Assembly: GCF_023078275.1 (NCBI RefSeq)
Contig: NC_062976.1
Coordinates: 4,960,001 to 5,024,000 of the forward strand
Reading direction: 5' to 3'
DNA from: Leguminivora glycinivorella
Taxonomy: Eukaryota > Arthropoda > Insecta > Lepidoptera > Tortricidae
Length of the DNA: 64,000 bases
The translations under genes and the position numbers were made by a program. Below are positions 10,803 to 21,745 of this stretch, one piece after another (position 1 is the first letter of the stretch; every line of letters begins with the position of its first letter). The notes below the pieces were generated by a model. That model was not told where the DNA came from. It ran no database searches and was given only the letters and a program-made list of their open reading frames with translations.

Positions 10803-11875
10803 TTTAGGGTTCCGTACCAAAAAGGTACAACAGGAACCCTTATGGTGCGACTCTGTCCGTCTGTCTGTCCGTCTGTCACATTCCTAAATATCTCGAGAAC
10901 TACTAATGCTATCAACTTGAAATTTGGAATAGTTGTGAACATTGTGAACCTCTACAAATAGAACATATAATTTTTTTTAATTTATTAATTTTAATTATAG
11001 AACATGGCCAAAATGAAAGGGGGGCAAACTGTAAATTTCAAGTTACTAGGTCAAGTGGGGTATCGTTAGAAAGAGCTCAAATTGAACGTAAATAAACTAT
11101 TTTTTTAAAAATTTTTGTTGTGGAAAAAAAAAGAATTTTGAAGGAAAATGTAAAAAAAAATACCGTTCCCCCCCCCTTATCTTTATTTAATTTATTAATT
11201 TTAATTGTAGAACATGGCCAAAATGAAAGGGGGGCAAACTGTAAATTTCAAGTTACTAGGTCAAGTGGGGTATCGTTAGAAAGAGCTCAAATTGAACGTA
11301 AATAAACTATTTTTTAAAAAATTTTGTTGTGGAAAAAAAAAAGAATTTTGAAGGAAAATGTAAAAAAAAATACCGTTCCCCCCCCTTATCTCCGAAGTTT
11401 ACCAACGAAAAATTATGAAAATTTTAGGAAACATTTGTTTTATGCTAAATATTACAGGAAAAATATAATCGTGTTTGTATCTTGAAAACCTTTTTTTTAA
11501 TTCACAAAAAACTTTTCAGATTTTTACTTTTAATTTACCCACCTTTGCGGATGTATATAGTACTTCAAATTAATACGAGATGTTACGTAAATCAAATTCT
11601 TTCCAATAAAGTAAAAATTGTTTAAATCGGTTAACATTATAAAGAATAATCCCTGAAAAACCAACATACTAATATGGTCGCGCAAATTAGTTAGCGAATT
11701 CACCGAGAGATGGCGCTATACACAATAATGCTCATTAGTACCTATACTTTTGTCTTCTAGTCAAGTCGTTAGAGGTATGTGAAAACGTGAGATTATTTTA
11801 ACTGGGGAGTTTGAAAGTTTGTACGGAACCCTCGGTGGGCGATTCCGACTCGCACTTGACCGGTTTTTTTAAATT
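10803..11875 (-). repeat. Family B repeat, near full length with internal duplication
   Basis: Runs from tagggttccgtaccaaaaag to gactcgcacttgaccggttt, inverse of the copy at 7346 and parallel to 39322. About 1.07 kb against ~0.85 kb for 39322; the excess is explained by the tandem duplication at 10980-11400. Confidence 0.85.
10980..11400. repeat. 210-bp tandem duplication in family B
   Basis: gaacatggccaaaatgaaag occurs at 11000 and again at 11210, and all flanking sequence repeats at the same 210-bp offset, from the attaattttaatt block through the poly-A and C-run (taccgttcccc). The copy at 39322 has a single unit. Confidence 0.9.
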
Positions 11876-11984
11876 TGTTTTAGAATAACGTCACTTTTAT
11901 TCGAAAACTTTTTTACAAACCTATTTAAGTGTAGAGAAAAAAGTTTTGTACCGAACCGAACTTATCCAACGACTATAAGGTAAC

Positions 11985-12790
11985 GGGCCCAATCATGGAC
12001 AGTTTAAGATGAAATTTTGCCTATTTTCGATATTTCACTGAAACATGTAAAAATTCTACCGCTAAACGTGTTAAAACTTGAATGTCTTATCTTTCTTTTA
12101 CATTTCCAGCGCATTGCAGAATAGATACTCCTATTGGTTTCTTCATAATTAACAAATTAAAGCAAGGTGCTTTTTCTCCAATCATGGACGGCAGTTCTCC
12201 AGTAATGGATCCCCCATTATGAACGGTGAAATAAGTTTAAAAATTTACATTTAAAGCAAACTAATACTCAATGAGACAATTTTATATACCCCAAATAAAA
12301 TTAGTTTGGGTTATTTTAACATAGGATTGTTTCTTGTAAATTTTGGTTTTTGTAAATTGTTCCTTGTCCACGGAACGGAGGTACGCAGTTTTCCGGGTCC
12401 AGTTATGGACACTCGCAAAATAACACAATTTCTTTATATCTTTGGAGTAACAAACTAGTATGTTTTATACCTTATCTCATGGTTAATACAGTAAGTAAAA
12501 CTCATTCAAGTTTACACCGAGTATTATTTTTTTTATTAATTTATACACGAACTCTACTCTCTTAGCAACCTTATTTAATGAGAATTTTTACTAATATTTT
12601 TTTTCAGTAAACTGATGACTTTTATCTAGCCGCCAAATCCTTCAGAAATAACCGAATTAAATGAAACGTCAAAATTAAGCAGCTCTATTACTCTTGTTTA
12701 TGGTACAATGCCGTCAATTTTTAGGAACTAATTTCAAATTATTATTTTTAAGGATTTGTCCATAATGGTATCACCGTCCATTATGGGGTA
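11985..12790. mobile_element. Possible DNA element with recurring CCATNATGGAC-type motif
   Basis: The words caatcatggac (11992), caatcatggac (12179), ccagtaatggatc (12198), ccattatgaac (12212), ccagttatggac (12400), gtccataatggt (12758) and gtccattatgggg (12775) recur in a block with no coding frame. Outer copies are inverted relative to each other (cccaatcatggac against gtccattatgggg), suggesting terminal repeats. No target duplication was found. Confidence 0.4.
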
Positions 12791-12923
12791 TTTTACATTA
12801 TACCAAGAACCATTTAATACAGGACCAGCAGAGTCCATACTAAATACCGTACCCCAGCTGGCAGCCGTCAATCTATGTCGCTAGATGTCACTAAGAGTGT
12901 CATTTGAATAAAAATGTCGTTAT
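12791..12923. other. No recognised feature
   Basis: Short spacer before a TTAA. Confidence 0.35.
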
Positions 12924-12927
12924 TTAA

Positions 12928-13030
12928 CACGTTCACTGCGGAGCCGGATTTTGTGAACTCGCTCTCAGTGCGTTACAACCCATGAGAGTCCTGTATTGAG
13001 CTTTCTCTCTGTGCGGTACAAGTCAATTAC
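12928..13030 (+). mobile_element. Solitary piggyBac-like terminus
   Basis: TTAA at 12924-12927 is followed by cacgttcactgcgg, matching the left end of the element at 8819, with further ctcagtgcgttacaaccc words. The opposite terminus was not found downstream, so this is a broken end. Confidence 0.55.
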
Positions 13031-13696
13031 AGCTTGTAAGGAGGGTTTCATATTTTACCTAAAATACCTTTACCAGATACACATTTATTAAATTTTATTG
13101 AAACAATATTTAGTCTAATAACTAATCTACACAATACTGTCTTCGCCGAAGTTGATGACTGTTCGTTTAGATTTTATAGACGAATTAATTAACAGGTCAA
13201 AATTGACTTGTGCCGCACAGCCAGAACGGGCACAGGTAAAAATGTCGATGATTTAGTAGTGATGAGGAAAATAAACGAACTAATATATCGATCCAATTCT
13301 TACTTTCTTTACCTTTAATGTAACCAGATTTTTATATACAACCAAAACTTTTAACTTTGCTCTTAACATTATTTAAAAAACGATTTTTAGAAATTTTAGT
13401 AAATATTTTGCATCAAGCAATTTGAACTTTTTACAATATATTTTTACGTAATAATATTTAGCAAAGTTCCCCGTCACCACACGGGGAACTCTATTATTAA
13501 AAAGTTTAAAATCTTTTATGTGCCAAGCTCCAATATTCTTGCCTGACATATCTTCCAAAATATAAACTAGAGGTTTTGAATGTGCAAAATCCATGAAGAA
13601 TAGAAATAAAGGAGCAACCTCTTTAAGTATCAGAAGTGCACATATAAAAGAAAAGATAGGTGGCGCTGCAATCGCAGGTGCATAAGGGTTTGACAA
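13031..13696. other. No recognised gene
   Basis: A 107-codon minus-strand open frame (13373-13696) exists in AT-rich sequence. It contains a stretch with some protein-like character but matches no family I can name, so it is not called as a gene. Confidence 0.35.
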
Positions 13697-13790
13697 TCTC
13701 TTTGCCTTCTCGGTAGTGAGTGACCCCGCCTACGGAGCAAGGGGTCCCGGGTTCAAATCCTGGTGAGACCTTTATTATTTTTTTCTACTA
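13697..13790 (+). mobile_element. tRNA-derived SINE head
   Basis: ctcggtagtgagtgaccc (A-box-like) and gggttcaaatcctgg (B-box-like) are spaced as in a tRNA, then a T-rich run. The 5' side does not form an acceptor stem with gagacc, so it is not a functional tRNA. Confidence 0.55.
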
Positions 13791-14029
13791 ATATTTTTCT
13801 TGAATTATTTTATTTTTTTAATGTCCAAAAATATTTTTTTGTTTTGTTACAACTTTTTTAAATTTCATTTGCAAGACTTACAACATTACTGAAGAATCCT
13901 AAGATGGGGCAAACAATGTAAAAGGGCTTAAGTTAACATTTGTATGAATAAAACAATAAATAAACACAAATAAAATACACAAAAAGAAAATAAATGTATA
14001 AAAAAAAAAAAACAGAAAGATCGCTGTCA

Positions 14030-14110
14030 GAATTGAACCCGAGAACATCTGCGTACGAAGCCAGCGCACTACCACGGGACTACGTCTTGACTTGCTCAGT
14101 CTGACGAAAT
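14030..14110 (-). mobile_element. tRNA-like SINE fragment
   Basis: On the minus strand cccgtggtagtgcgctggct (A-box-like) precedes tcgggttcaattctgacagc (B-box-like), ending against an A-run at 14008-14020 in plus orientation. No closed acceptor stem. Confidence 0.5.
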
Positions 14111-15506
14111 TAGCCTAGAGAAAAGAACGTCTAATGTCATCTCACATCGCTGATCATTGAGCGAGACATGCGCTCCAAGCGGAGATATTTGTAACTGCAA
14201 TTATAAAGGCTCAGCCGGTCATTTTTGCGACTGTTCTACTTCGACAGACTTTCCTCCTTATCTCTAGTCTCCCTGGCAAAATCTTATTGGTAGTTGTCAC
14301 AAAAACCTACTTTTTCCATAAAGCCTGGCTTCCACATATGCGGAATCGAGCGGCGTCGAGTCGAGTTTTCATCTTATACATTTGAATGCTATTCGACGCA
14401 TCATGAGAAATGCAAAATACGAAAGTATAGCTATTAGTAAACTACGTAATAATTTATGGCAGAAGGTCCTTTAAGAGGGGGTCGTACGAAATCCTCGAAA
14501 AGTGCATTCGGCGTTTAACAAATGCTGCTCACATTTCTAAATTAAATGAAATAAAATAAATGTAGTTATTATCTTAAAGAGTGTGTCTACAACTTTTGAC
14601 TATTCACAATCTCCAATTATTAACGGTGTAATAACTAAATCCACACAAAGTTGACCTAAAATGAGAAAAACGTATGTCGCCGTTTAGTAAACTTTGTTAA
14701 AAAAATTCAATACTTTAGTTATAACATTAAGTGATTCTAAAAGCCAGATAAATGGACTACAGGTTTTGAGGTTTTTTATATTTTTCCTCTCAAAGGCAAC
14801 AAAGAAATTTTACCTTAAATTTAAACTATCGTAAAATTTCCATACATTCGCCATTGCTGTCAGAATTCTCCTTTCGATTAGACGCCCTGAGCGGCTCATC
14901 GGAGGCAGACGTGTCGCCGGTCGCTCCGCGTTGACGTTTAAATTTGACAAATATTTTGACAGAAAATAGTGTACGTACACGAAAAACCATACCAGTGTAA
15001 AACTGTGCTCAAAATAAATAGGGTAAATCAATAATGTCAGGTGGAGATCCAATCTCATTTAAAGTTTAAAGGTGCATGGCTTGTGCATAAAAAATAAATA
15101 AAAATATATCACATTATTAAAGAAAATAACGAACACAACCGAATGAGTATAAATGATTTCATTCTAGTTTGGTTAAATTGAAAAAAGTTTCATGTTTTCT
15201 TTTACTCATCGGAATACATTTTCATTACGCTGGTATTAACAGTACGTCATTTTAAAAATATATATGACAGCACCTACGTCAAATTTTGTCAACCAAACTT
15301 CACAGGTTGTATGTAAACAATTACAATTTAATTTATTCATACATATATTCAGATACTTATTAATTGATTCTTACTTAGAAAAGAAAAAAGGGGAATGCGA
15401 GCTTCTAGTTCAAATTTAATTGTATATATAAAAAAATGTCTCAATTTCATTAAAGATTTACTCTGTGCATACCACGAACACGTAACCGTAAGTTGAAAAC
15501 AATAAT
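14111..15506. other. No recognised feature
   Basis: Mostly AT-rich. A GC-richer patch at 14880-14940 has no recognisable frame. Nothing supportable. Confidence 0.45.
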
Positions 15507-15520
15507 AATTATAAAGTACC

Positions 15521-16486
15521 AGCGGACCGCAAGGCGGTATGGGAGAGCAAGCAGCTACACGGGCGGTTCTACAAGGCCCTCACGGGACCCGATGTAGACC
15601 TGCTCGCATCGGTGAACTGGTTACGATTCGGGGACCTCTTCGGAGAAACCGAGGGTTTTGCCTGTGCAATTGCCGACGAAGTTATGATGACGAACAACTA
15701 CCGGAAATATATCCTGAAGGACGGTACGGTCGACATTTGTCGGGCATGCCGCCGTCCCGGAGAGTCACTCAGGCATATCATCTCCGGTTGTTCTCATCTA
15801 GCTAACGGTGAGTACTTGCACAGGCATAATCTCGTAGCCAGGATCATTCACCAGCAGCTTGCTCTTCAATACGGTCTTGTGGACCGCGAAGTACCGTACT
15901 ACAAGTACAAGTACATACCTGCGCCAGTTCTCGAAAATGGTCGTGCCACGCTCTATTGGGATCGATCTATTATCACTGACAGGACTATTGTAGCCAATAA
16001 GCCTGACATTGTCATAATAGATCGATCGCAACGCCGGGCCGTGCTCGTCGACATCACCATCCCCCATGATGAGAATCTCGTGAAAGCCGAGAAGGACAAG
16101 TCCAGTAAGTACCTAGACTTGGCTTACGAGATAACCGCCATGTGGGATGTTGATTCGACGATCATTGTCCCGATAGTCGTTTCAGCGAACGGTCTCATAG
16201 CGAAGAGTCTCGACCAACATCTAGAGAGACTCTCGCTAGGTGGTTGGATCAAGGGTCAGATGCAGAAGGCGGTGATCTTGGACACGGCGCGGATAGTCCG
16301 ACGGTTCCTCTCTCTGCAGCCCTAACCACCGGCAGCTTGGGCCCTGCCCCGCTGCTGGCGGCACCCTAGGTTAGGTTTTTTATAATGTGTTTATATATTT
16401 TGTATTGTTTTGTAAGTGGTTTTGTATTTTACTTTTATAATCATATTATAAAATAGCCTAGCCTGAGATTTAAAATGAATAAAGAG
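15521..16486 (+). mobile_element. 5'-truncated R2-like (RLE-class) LINE insertion
   Basis: The inserted unit begins inside a coding frame and ends atgaataaagag. It is flanked by a perfect 14-bp direct repeat, aattataaagtacc, at 15507-15520 and 16487-16500. It contains the frame at 15522-16325 and a ~160-bp 3' UTR. Truncation at the 5' end and target duplication fit target-primed reverse transcription. Confidence 0.9.
15522..16325 (+). pseudogene. LINE ORF C-terminus with restriction-like endonuclease
   Basis: This is the C-terminal ~267 residues of a non-LTR retrotransposon polyprotein; the reverse transcriptase part is missing. No ATG is expected, since the frame enters from the truncation point. 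A zinc-knuckle-like CX2CX8HX4C lies at about 15738-15791. It is followed by a KPD motif at 15999-16007 and an aspartate (VDI) at 16050, fitting the PD-X(12-14)-D core of R2-type endonucleases. The known role of this domain is to nick target DNA for primed reverse transcription. The frame has no internal stops, so the insertion is fairly young or constrained. It ends TAA just before a GC-rich 3' UTR. The exact clade (R2, R4, NeSL or other) cannot be told from this part. Confidence 0.8.
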
Positions 16487-16716
16487 AATTATAAAGTACC
16501 TAAATATATATTTAGAAAGTTAACGCTCGTTTTGAATGGCACTTCTCCACTCAACTAGACTAGACCAAATATTCATGGAACAGTCACCAGCATATATGAC
16601 TATGAACGGCCGTGCAAAAATATCTAATTTTCTATAGGGGACCATAAGTATATGACGACATATTCCCGGCGTAAATTTGTGATGCTCCGTGACCGGCAAA
16701 AACATCGTCTCTCTTT

Positions 16717-16819
16717 CTAGCGTCTCGCGAGCGTAGCGTCGGGCCAACTGTATGGAAAAAGACGCCGCGTAGGCGCGGCTTAGCCATACAGTTGGCCCGA
16801 CGCTACGATTGCTAGACGG
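16717..16819. mobile_element. Palindromic MITE-like hairpin
   Basis: gtagcgtcgggccaactgta (from 16734) pairs with tacagttggcccgacgctac ending near 16805 around a ~28-bp GC-rich loop. Weaker pairing extends to tctagcgtc and gctagacgg at the edges. Confidence 0.8.
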
Positions 16820-17535
16820 CAGATGTGGGGAGTGTCCTTATCCGCAGAAATATCTGATCGGGTAGCTTAAAAATATTTGATTCCTTATAAATAAAAATCT
16901 AAATTACACTCTCACTCGCATAAATATCTATCCATTGTTAAAGCAAATATATATCTTACGGGCTAGAAATCATTAATATGTAATTAAAGTGCAATAACAA
17001 ACCCTACCTTAGTTGCCTTAGAGCGGTAAATTGTATGAGGTGATTTGACATCAGACTCACGAAACACGTGCAGTATTGTCAGTGCATATGTCTGTCTCAT
17101 CTGTTGTTAAACTATGACAAGTAAACTTATTACAAATCTGATATCAGAAGCCTTTTTACAAGCTTTTATTCAACTTGCCTTGTTAGTATATCTTAGTTTG
17201 GGCCAAAACGTAGAAGCTAAATTTGACCCGCTTTCCGATTTGCGATTGAGCTGAAATTTTGCACACTTATGTAAATCACGTGACAATGCAATATTCTGGT
17301 ATCATGGAGGTGATCTGATGATGGAGCAGAAAGGTGGTCAGAGGAACTCTGTTATGAAACGTCGTATCCCCATTGAGTAAGGGGTATTTAGAAACATCTC
17401 GGAGAGCAATAGATGATTTTTGAAAGAAAGGTACAGTCGGCTAAGGTAAAGCCTGTGCCAAAAATGATTTTTTTGCAAAAAAACTTATTATAAATTGGGA
17501 GGTGAATTTTTATATTATCTCTACATATCTTTAAG
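16820..17535. other. No recognised feature
   Basis: AT-rich; no shared repeat or coding frame noticed. Confidence 0.4.
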
Positions 17536-17605
17536 AAGAAAAACCGGCCAAGAGCGCATCGGACCACGGTCAGTGTAGGGTTCCGTTCCGTAGTTTCCGA
17601 CATTT
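17536..17605 (+). repeat. Family A repeat, terminal fragment
   Basis: aaaccggccaagagcgcatc followed by gtcagtgtagggttccg matches the start of the family A copies at 22591 and 23382. The remainder of the element is absent. Confidence 0.7.
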
Positions 17606-18554
17606 TACATATTGACAATTTAATAAATACCGTAATTTGGGGTGAATAGGGTTCCCGGGGTATATAATGCTATTATATTTAAATAATATATTTTATGATT
17701 TATGTAAATAATATATTTACAGACATGAAAATGTCTGTCAAAGTAGGCATTCAAATTTATTGGATTTTTTACTCATTTTAACTTCATTTTTGTGTGAAAT
17801 TTTGCTAAGAATTTGTTCATTATCCTTTTGAATATAGTGTATACCTACACTTCTAAAGTTTATGTTTAACAGAAAATCATAAGACATATTTTCGTTTTTA
17901 TAATGGTTTTCATGAAGAAAGCGATGCAACTGTGTTGGGGAACTTTTACGGGATGAACAAATATCCGCGGCCTGAGGGGTGAATAGGATCAATAATGGGG
18001 GGAAACGGGTCGCAAAGGGGGTGAATAGGTTTACGAAGGGGGTGATTAGGGTCGGAAGAGGGGTGAATTGGGATGTGTAGTCAATGGTTGTCAAATTGTA
18101 TAAAAGATATATAACTTACCTAAAGTGATGTTTTTATGAATGACCTCTCTGTATATGGACGCAATTTATACGTCAATGTATTGCTTCGTACTTAGACTAG
18201 ATACAATTAAATTAACATTTAGAAATGTTAATCACACTTCTGTCAACCACAAGTCAACGTTTCTACTTAAGTCCACAAAAATCACCCATGGTTGCTATAA
18301 TATAAACGGATTACTTTAAAATAAAAATCATAAGTATGAAACTATACATTTAGGGAAGAAATAAAATTATTTTATTGAATAATTTTTGATTTGTTATTTT
18401 CTAGTTTATATAAATTCTCAATTCGCTCAAAGGTTGGAAGAGATCCCTTATAGGTATAAGTTCGCCTTTGTACACCATAACTACATATACTGTATTTTTA
18501 TGTCCTAACTTGTCTTATGTACAATAAAGTGTTCACATACATACAAACATAAAT

Positions 18555-18670
18555 TGAAATAGATATCATACACGAAAGAAAAAACGACAAGGCCCACTGG
18601 TGGCCGAGCCGGGAATCGAACCCGGGTCTTCAGCTTACGCAGCTAACGTCATTACCACTAGGCCACCCGC
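18555..18670 (-). mobile_element. tRNA-derived SINE (SINE3), minus copy
   Basis: The minus strand reads ggtggcctagtggtaatgac (A-box-like) then cccgggttcgattcccggct (B-box-like), then ggccttgtcgttttttcttt as the SINE body. Confidence 0.7.
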
Positions 18671-18754
18671 CCGCCGTGTGGTACCCGACGAAATTTCTCT
18701 AGTGTATGTTATCTCTGATAGGCACATTTTGACCACCTCGTATATGAATCTTTA

Positions 18755-18882
18755 AGGCCCTTTTGCACCAACCACTTAACTCAGGGTTAGTGGGCTGTCA
18801 ACTGTCAAATTCCATGTAAAATGGTGGGTTAACCCTCAGGTTAACCCTCCATATTCGTTGGTGCAAGTGGCACTTAGAGGAT
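18755..18882. mobile_element. Inverted-repeat MITE-like sequence
   Basis: cccttttgcaccaaccactt near 18770 is mirrored by cgttggtgcaagtggcactt near 18857, with inner partial pairing of the ggttaaccctc words. It lies between two oppositely oriented SINE3 pieces. Confidence 0.5.
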
Positions 18883-18885
18883 TAG

Positions 18886-18985
18886 GGTATAGCGAGAGAG
18901 ATGGCGGGTCAGATTCCCGGCTCAGCCACCAGGAGGCCTTGTCGTTCTTACTTTCGTGCGTGATATCTATTTCAATGCATAAGTA
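18886..18985 (+). mobile_element. SINE3, plus copy (partial)
   Basis: gtcagattcccggctcagcc (decayed B-box region) then ggaggccttgtcgttcttac and cgtgatatctatttcaatg match the inverse of 18545-18620. Confidence 0.6.
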
Positions 18986-20208
18986 TGAAAACGGTTATGA
19001 CTTTATTTTCAAGTAAGTAATTTTTGCTGATAAACTTTTTTTTCGGCATTCAATTTTGTAAGGTATGCTCCCAGCCGAAGATCAGCGCTGATGAAGAGGC
19101 ACCAAAGAAAACACGTCCGTTCCATACAAGATTTATTAGCAGAGAGCGAAAATATAACCTACCCACAATCAATCGGCGCCTAATTACTAAACTACCCACA
19201 TTTGTCACAAAATTATTTCAAAAATACTTAAGTCATTATCAGTTTGCCGTTAATATTTGTGGGATATTAAATTGGACCAGGAGTGATATTTAAAAAAAAA
19301 CTATACATTTATAACCTTTTGAATTTTGGAATTCGGTTAAAAAATCCGGCCAAATGAGAATCTATTTTCGCACAATTGTAAAACTAAATTATCTTTACTA
19401 GTTACCTCCAAAATACTAAATGAAATGACATCTATTGCGACTTAAGTAGTTTGCATAAATTAGTAACCCAATTCACCTAGAGATGGCGCTGTACTTTGGG
19501 CTACTTAGTACATCGTTTTCTGAAGATTTTGGATTCATGGGGTCGGAACGGGTATGAACTAACTTAATTTGTGGTGAATAGGGCCAAAACCGACTTTTGA
19601 ACGTCGATAGCAGTTTTTTTATATGTGCCATGTTAATTTTTTACACAAAAAATCTTCCAGCGGTGTGAACTTCGGGTTGTCTTTGAAAATATGTCGTTTT
19701 ATTTAGTAATTTTCGCTCACTCTAACGTTGGGGTGAATAGGGTCGGGAAGGGGGTGAATAGAGAAAAGTGCTAGGGTTGATTTTTTTGGATTACGAACAA
19801 AACCTGACCTGTCACGAGCATATTATATTTATTTTATCAAAAAATAAGGAACTAATATGTTATGAGTAGTCGGTAATGTATTAATAAAATAAATTTATCG
19901 AAATCTAGATATATGATAACCCTAAACCAACCTTTATAGTTATATGGTGCTCTGACGCAGTGAACAAGTAAGTATGGTCGTGGGCAGTGCGGATAACGTG
20001 TCAAAATATAAGCATAGTTTGTTGCTATTTTTCATGTTTAAATAACTTCTTAACTAACGTAGTGGGTATTAAAGTAAAAGGTTCTCAGTGAATATTAGCT
20101 TGCCAGACATGTGTTTAGCTATACCATTGTATTGAGTGTTGTATCATAAAGTCAAACTAGGCATTTATTACTAATTATTTACTATGTGGGGTGTCTTTGA
20201 TCACTTGC
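18986..20208. other. No gene recognised
   Basis: AT-rich. Apart from the GGGTGAATAGGG words listed above, nothing is supportable. Confidence 0.4.
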
Positions 20209-20761
20209 ATGGGGTAACATTGACCATAATGACACATAGTTGATTATTGTCTGGTTATGTCACGGTACTTGTTGAGACTGATAATTTGATCTCTTCTTGT
20301 GATAAATATTGAAACAATTGCAAATAAAGGTGGTTTTTCGAAGATGGTAATTTTTATTTTTAATCAAAGTAACCCCAAAATAGCGTTAAAGAGTTGTAAT
20401 ATTTGACTCTGCGAACCGTTTTTTATCTTTTCTTGAGATAAAATACTTTTGTAAGGGATTACATTCGATTACCATTAAAAAAATACATAGGGTATCAAAG
20501 TAACCCCAATGTCAGTTTAAGTTTGATAACATCGTTTTTTTTTGCGTACATTATTTTGTTACCTTTCTAGATTTTTAGCAGGAGAAGACTAAAAAAGTTG
20601 ATGGTCCCATTTTTTCTTTCTTTGTTACGTTACATTGACCAATTATGGAATTGATACTTCTCTAACTTCTACATTTAATGGGTAAAAATACCCATTAAAA
20701 ATACCCATTAAATGTAGAAGCTAGAGAAGTTTAAATTCCCAAATTGGTCAATGTAACCCCA
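20209..20761. mobile_element. Inverted-repeat element with recurring GGGGTTACTTTGA-type motif
   Basis: The outer ends tggggtaacattgacc and ggtcaatgtaacccca are inverted. Internal words caaagtaacccc at 20366 and 20498 repeat the theme. A large inner palindrome at 20632-20757 pairs cttctctaacttctacattt with aaatgtagaagctagagaag. No clear target duplication and no coding frame. Confidence 0.6.
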
Positions 20762-21620
20762 GTTTACGGCAGACACCGTGAACCTTTTCTAATAATTCTC
20801 TTTTTATTTGAAAGAAAAATCGTTACGATACTAAAATATGCAATCTGAGATAAAAATGCTTTTCATATAGTTACAAACTTAGTTCAGAATTTTTTTCTGT
20901 AAAACTTTTATAAATTGTTCTACCTATCAAGTTCAAAATAATTTTCCTAGAAAGTCTTAATGAAGTTCTGCTTTTGAGATTTTTTCATATTTGAGAAAAC
21001 AGCCCTTATTGCCTGAAATACGGCGACATTGATATTTGCTTTTTCGTATTTTGATGGTATTTTGACTGCACTGTTGTATTTTTTGCCATGCTAATTTGAA
21101 CCTTATCTCTGAGCGATGTTTTTTAATTTTCAGTCACGTCACAGATATTTATGACATAACATCTAGGTATTTAGCCATTTAAAAGAAACTACAAGTGGCT
21201 TTACAGACGTGGCGACTGCAAGTGGTACAGGGCCTAAGCCATAATTTAAAATTATATTGTGATTTTTATATGTATTTGTGTTTTATTTAATGCTAAGTAT
21301 GAGTTTCAACATTTTCAACTCAAGAAACTGAAATTAAGAGAAGAGACTAGGAAATTGGGTAAGATCAAGAGTCTGATGCAGATAGCGATGGCGGTATTGG
21401 ATATGATAAGATATGCGTCGATATTCCCTGTCTTCCTTTGGGTCTCTGACTTGACTGCTGCTAGCTGTACTCTATTCATTAGGTTTTTATTTTATACACA
21501 TGCTTTATTTTTGTATAAACTAAATGATAAAAAACCTAACGACCAAAAAGAAAAAAGAAAATATCTGATAGTCTTTAATACAACCCGCATATACGTAATG
21601 CACAGCTCAGGCCTCTGAAG
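20762..21620. other. No recognised gene
   Basis: A 119-codon plus-strand frame (21259-21618) runs through AT-rich DNA into the next hairpin. It has no recognisable domain and is not called. Confidence 0.35.
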
Positions 21621-21625
21621 ACCTG

Positions 21626-21745
21626 CAGGGCAATCATGGTCGCGCGATAAATGATAAAGCATCGGGCCGTCCCTATCGCACTTACAAATAAAGCGATAGG
21701 GCTGATGTTTTATCATTTAGCACGCGACCATAATTGTTTGCCTGG
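21626..21745. mobile_element. Palindromic MITE hairpin
   Basis: ggcaatcatggtcgcgcgat and aaatgataaagcat pair with atgttttatcatttagcacg and cgaccataattgtttgcc; the cctatcgc/gcgatagg inner stem encloses a ~13-bp loop. Confidence 0.75.

Larger units (their letters stand above)
17630..19775. repeat. Block with recurring GGGTGAATAGGG motif
   Basis: The word ggggtgaatagg, or a near form, occurs at 17638, 17977, 18017, 18041, 18060, 19568, 19729 and 19752, all on the plus strand. Four lie in one ~100-bp cluster (17975-18075). The block is AT-rich otherwise and holds SINE pieces at 18555-18980. A 118-codon minus-strand frame at 17738-18094 is partly built from the repeated word and is not trusted as a gene. 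Confidence 0.5.

Noticed and set aside
13373..13696. 107-codon minus-strand frame
   Set aside because: Contains a few protein-like words but is AT-biased, has no recognised domain and no transcription or splice context.
17738..18094. 118-codon minus-strand frame rich in proline, phenylalanine and threonine
   Set aside because: Largely encoded by the repeated GGGTGAATAGGG word read on the other strand; no domain.
21259..21618. 119-codon plus-strand frame
   Set aside because: Runs into a palindromic MITE and matches nothing recognisable.
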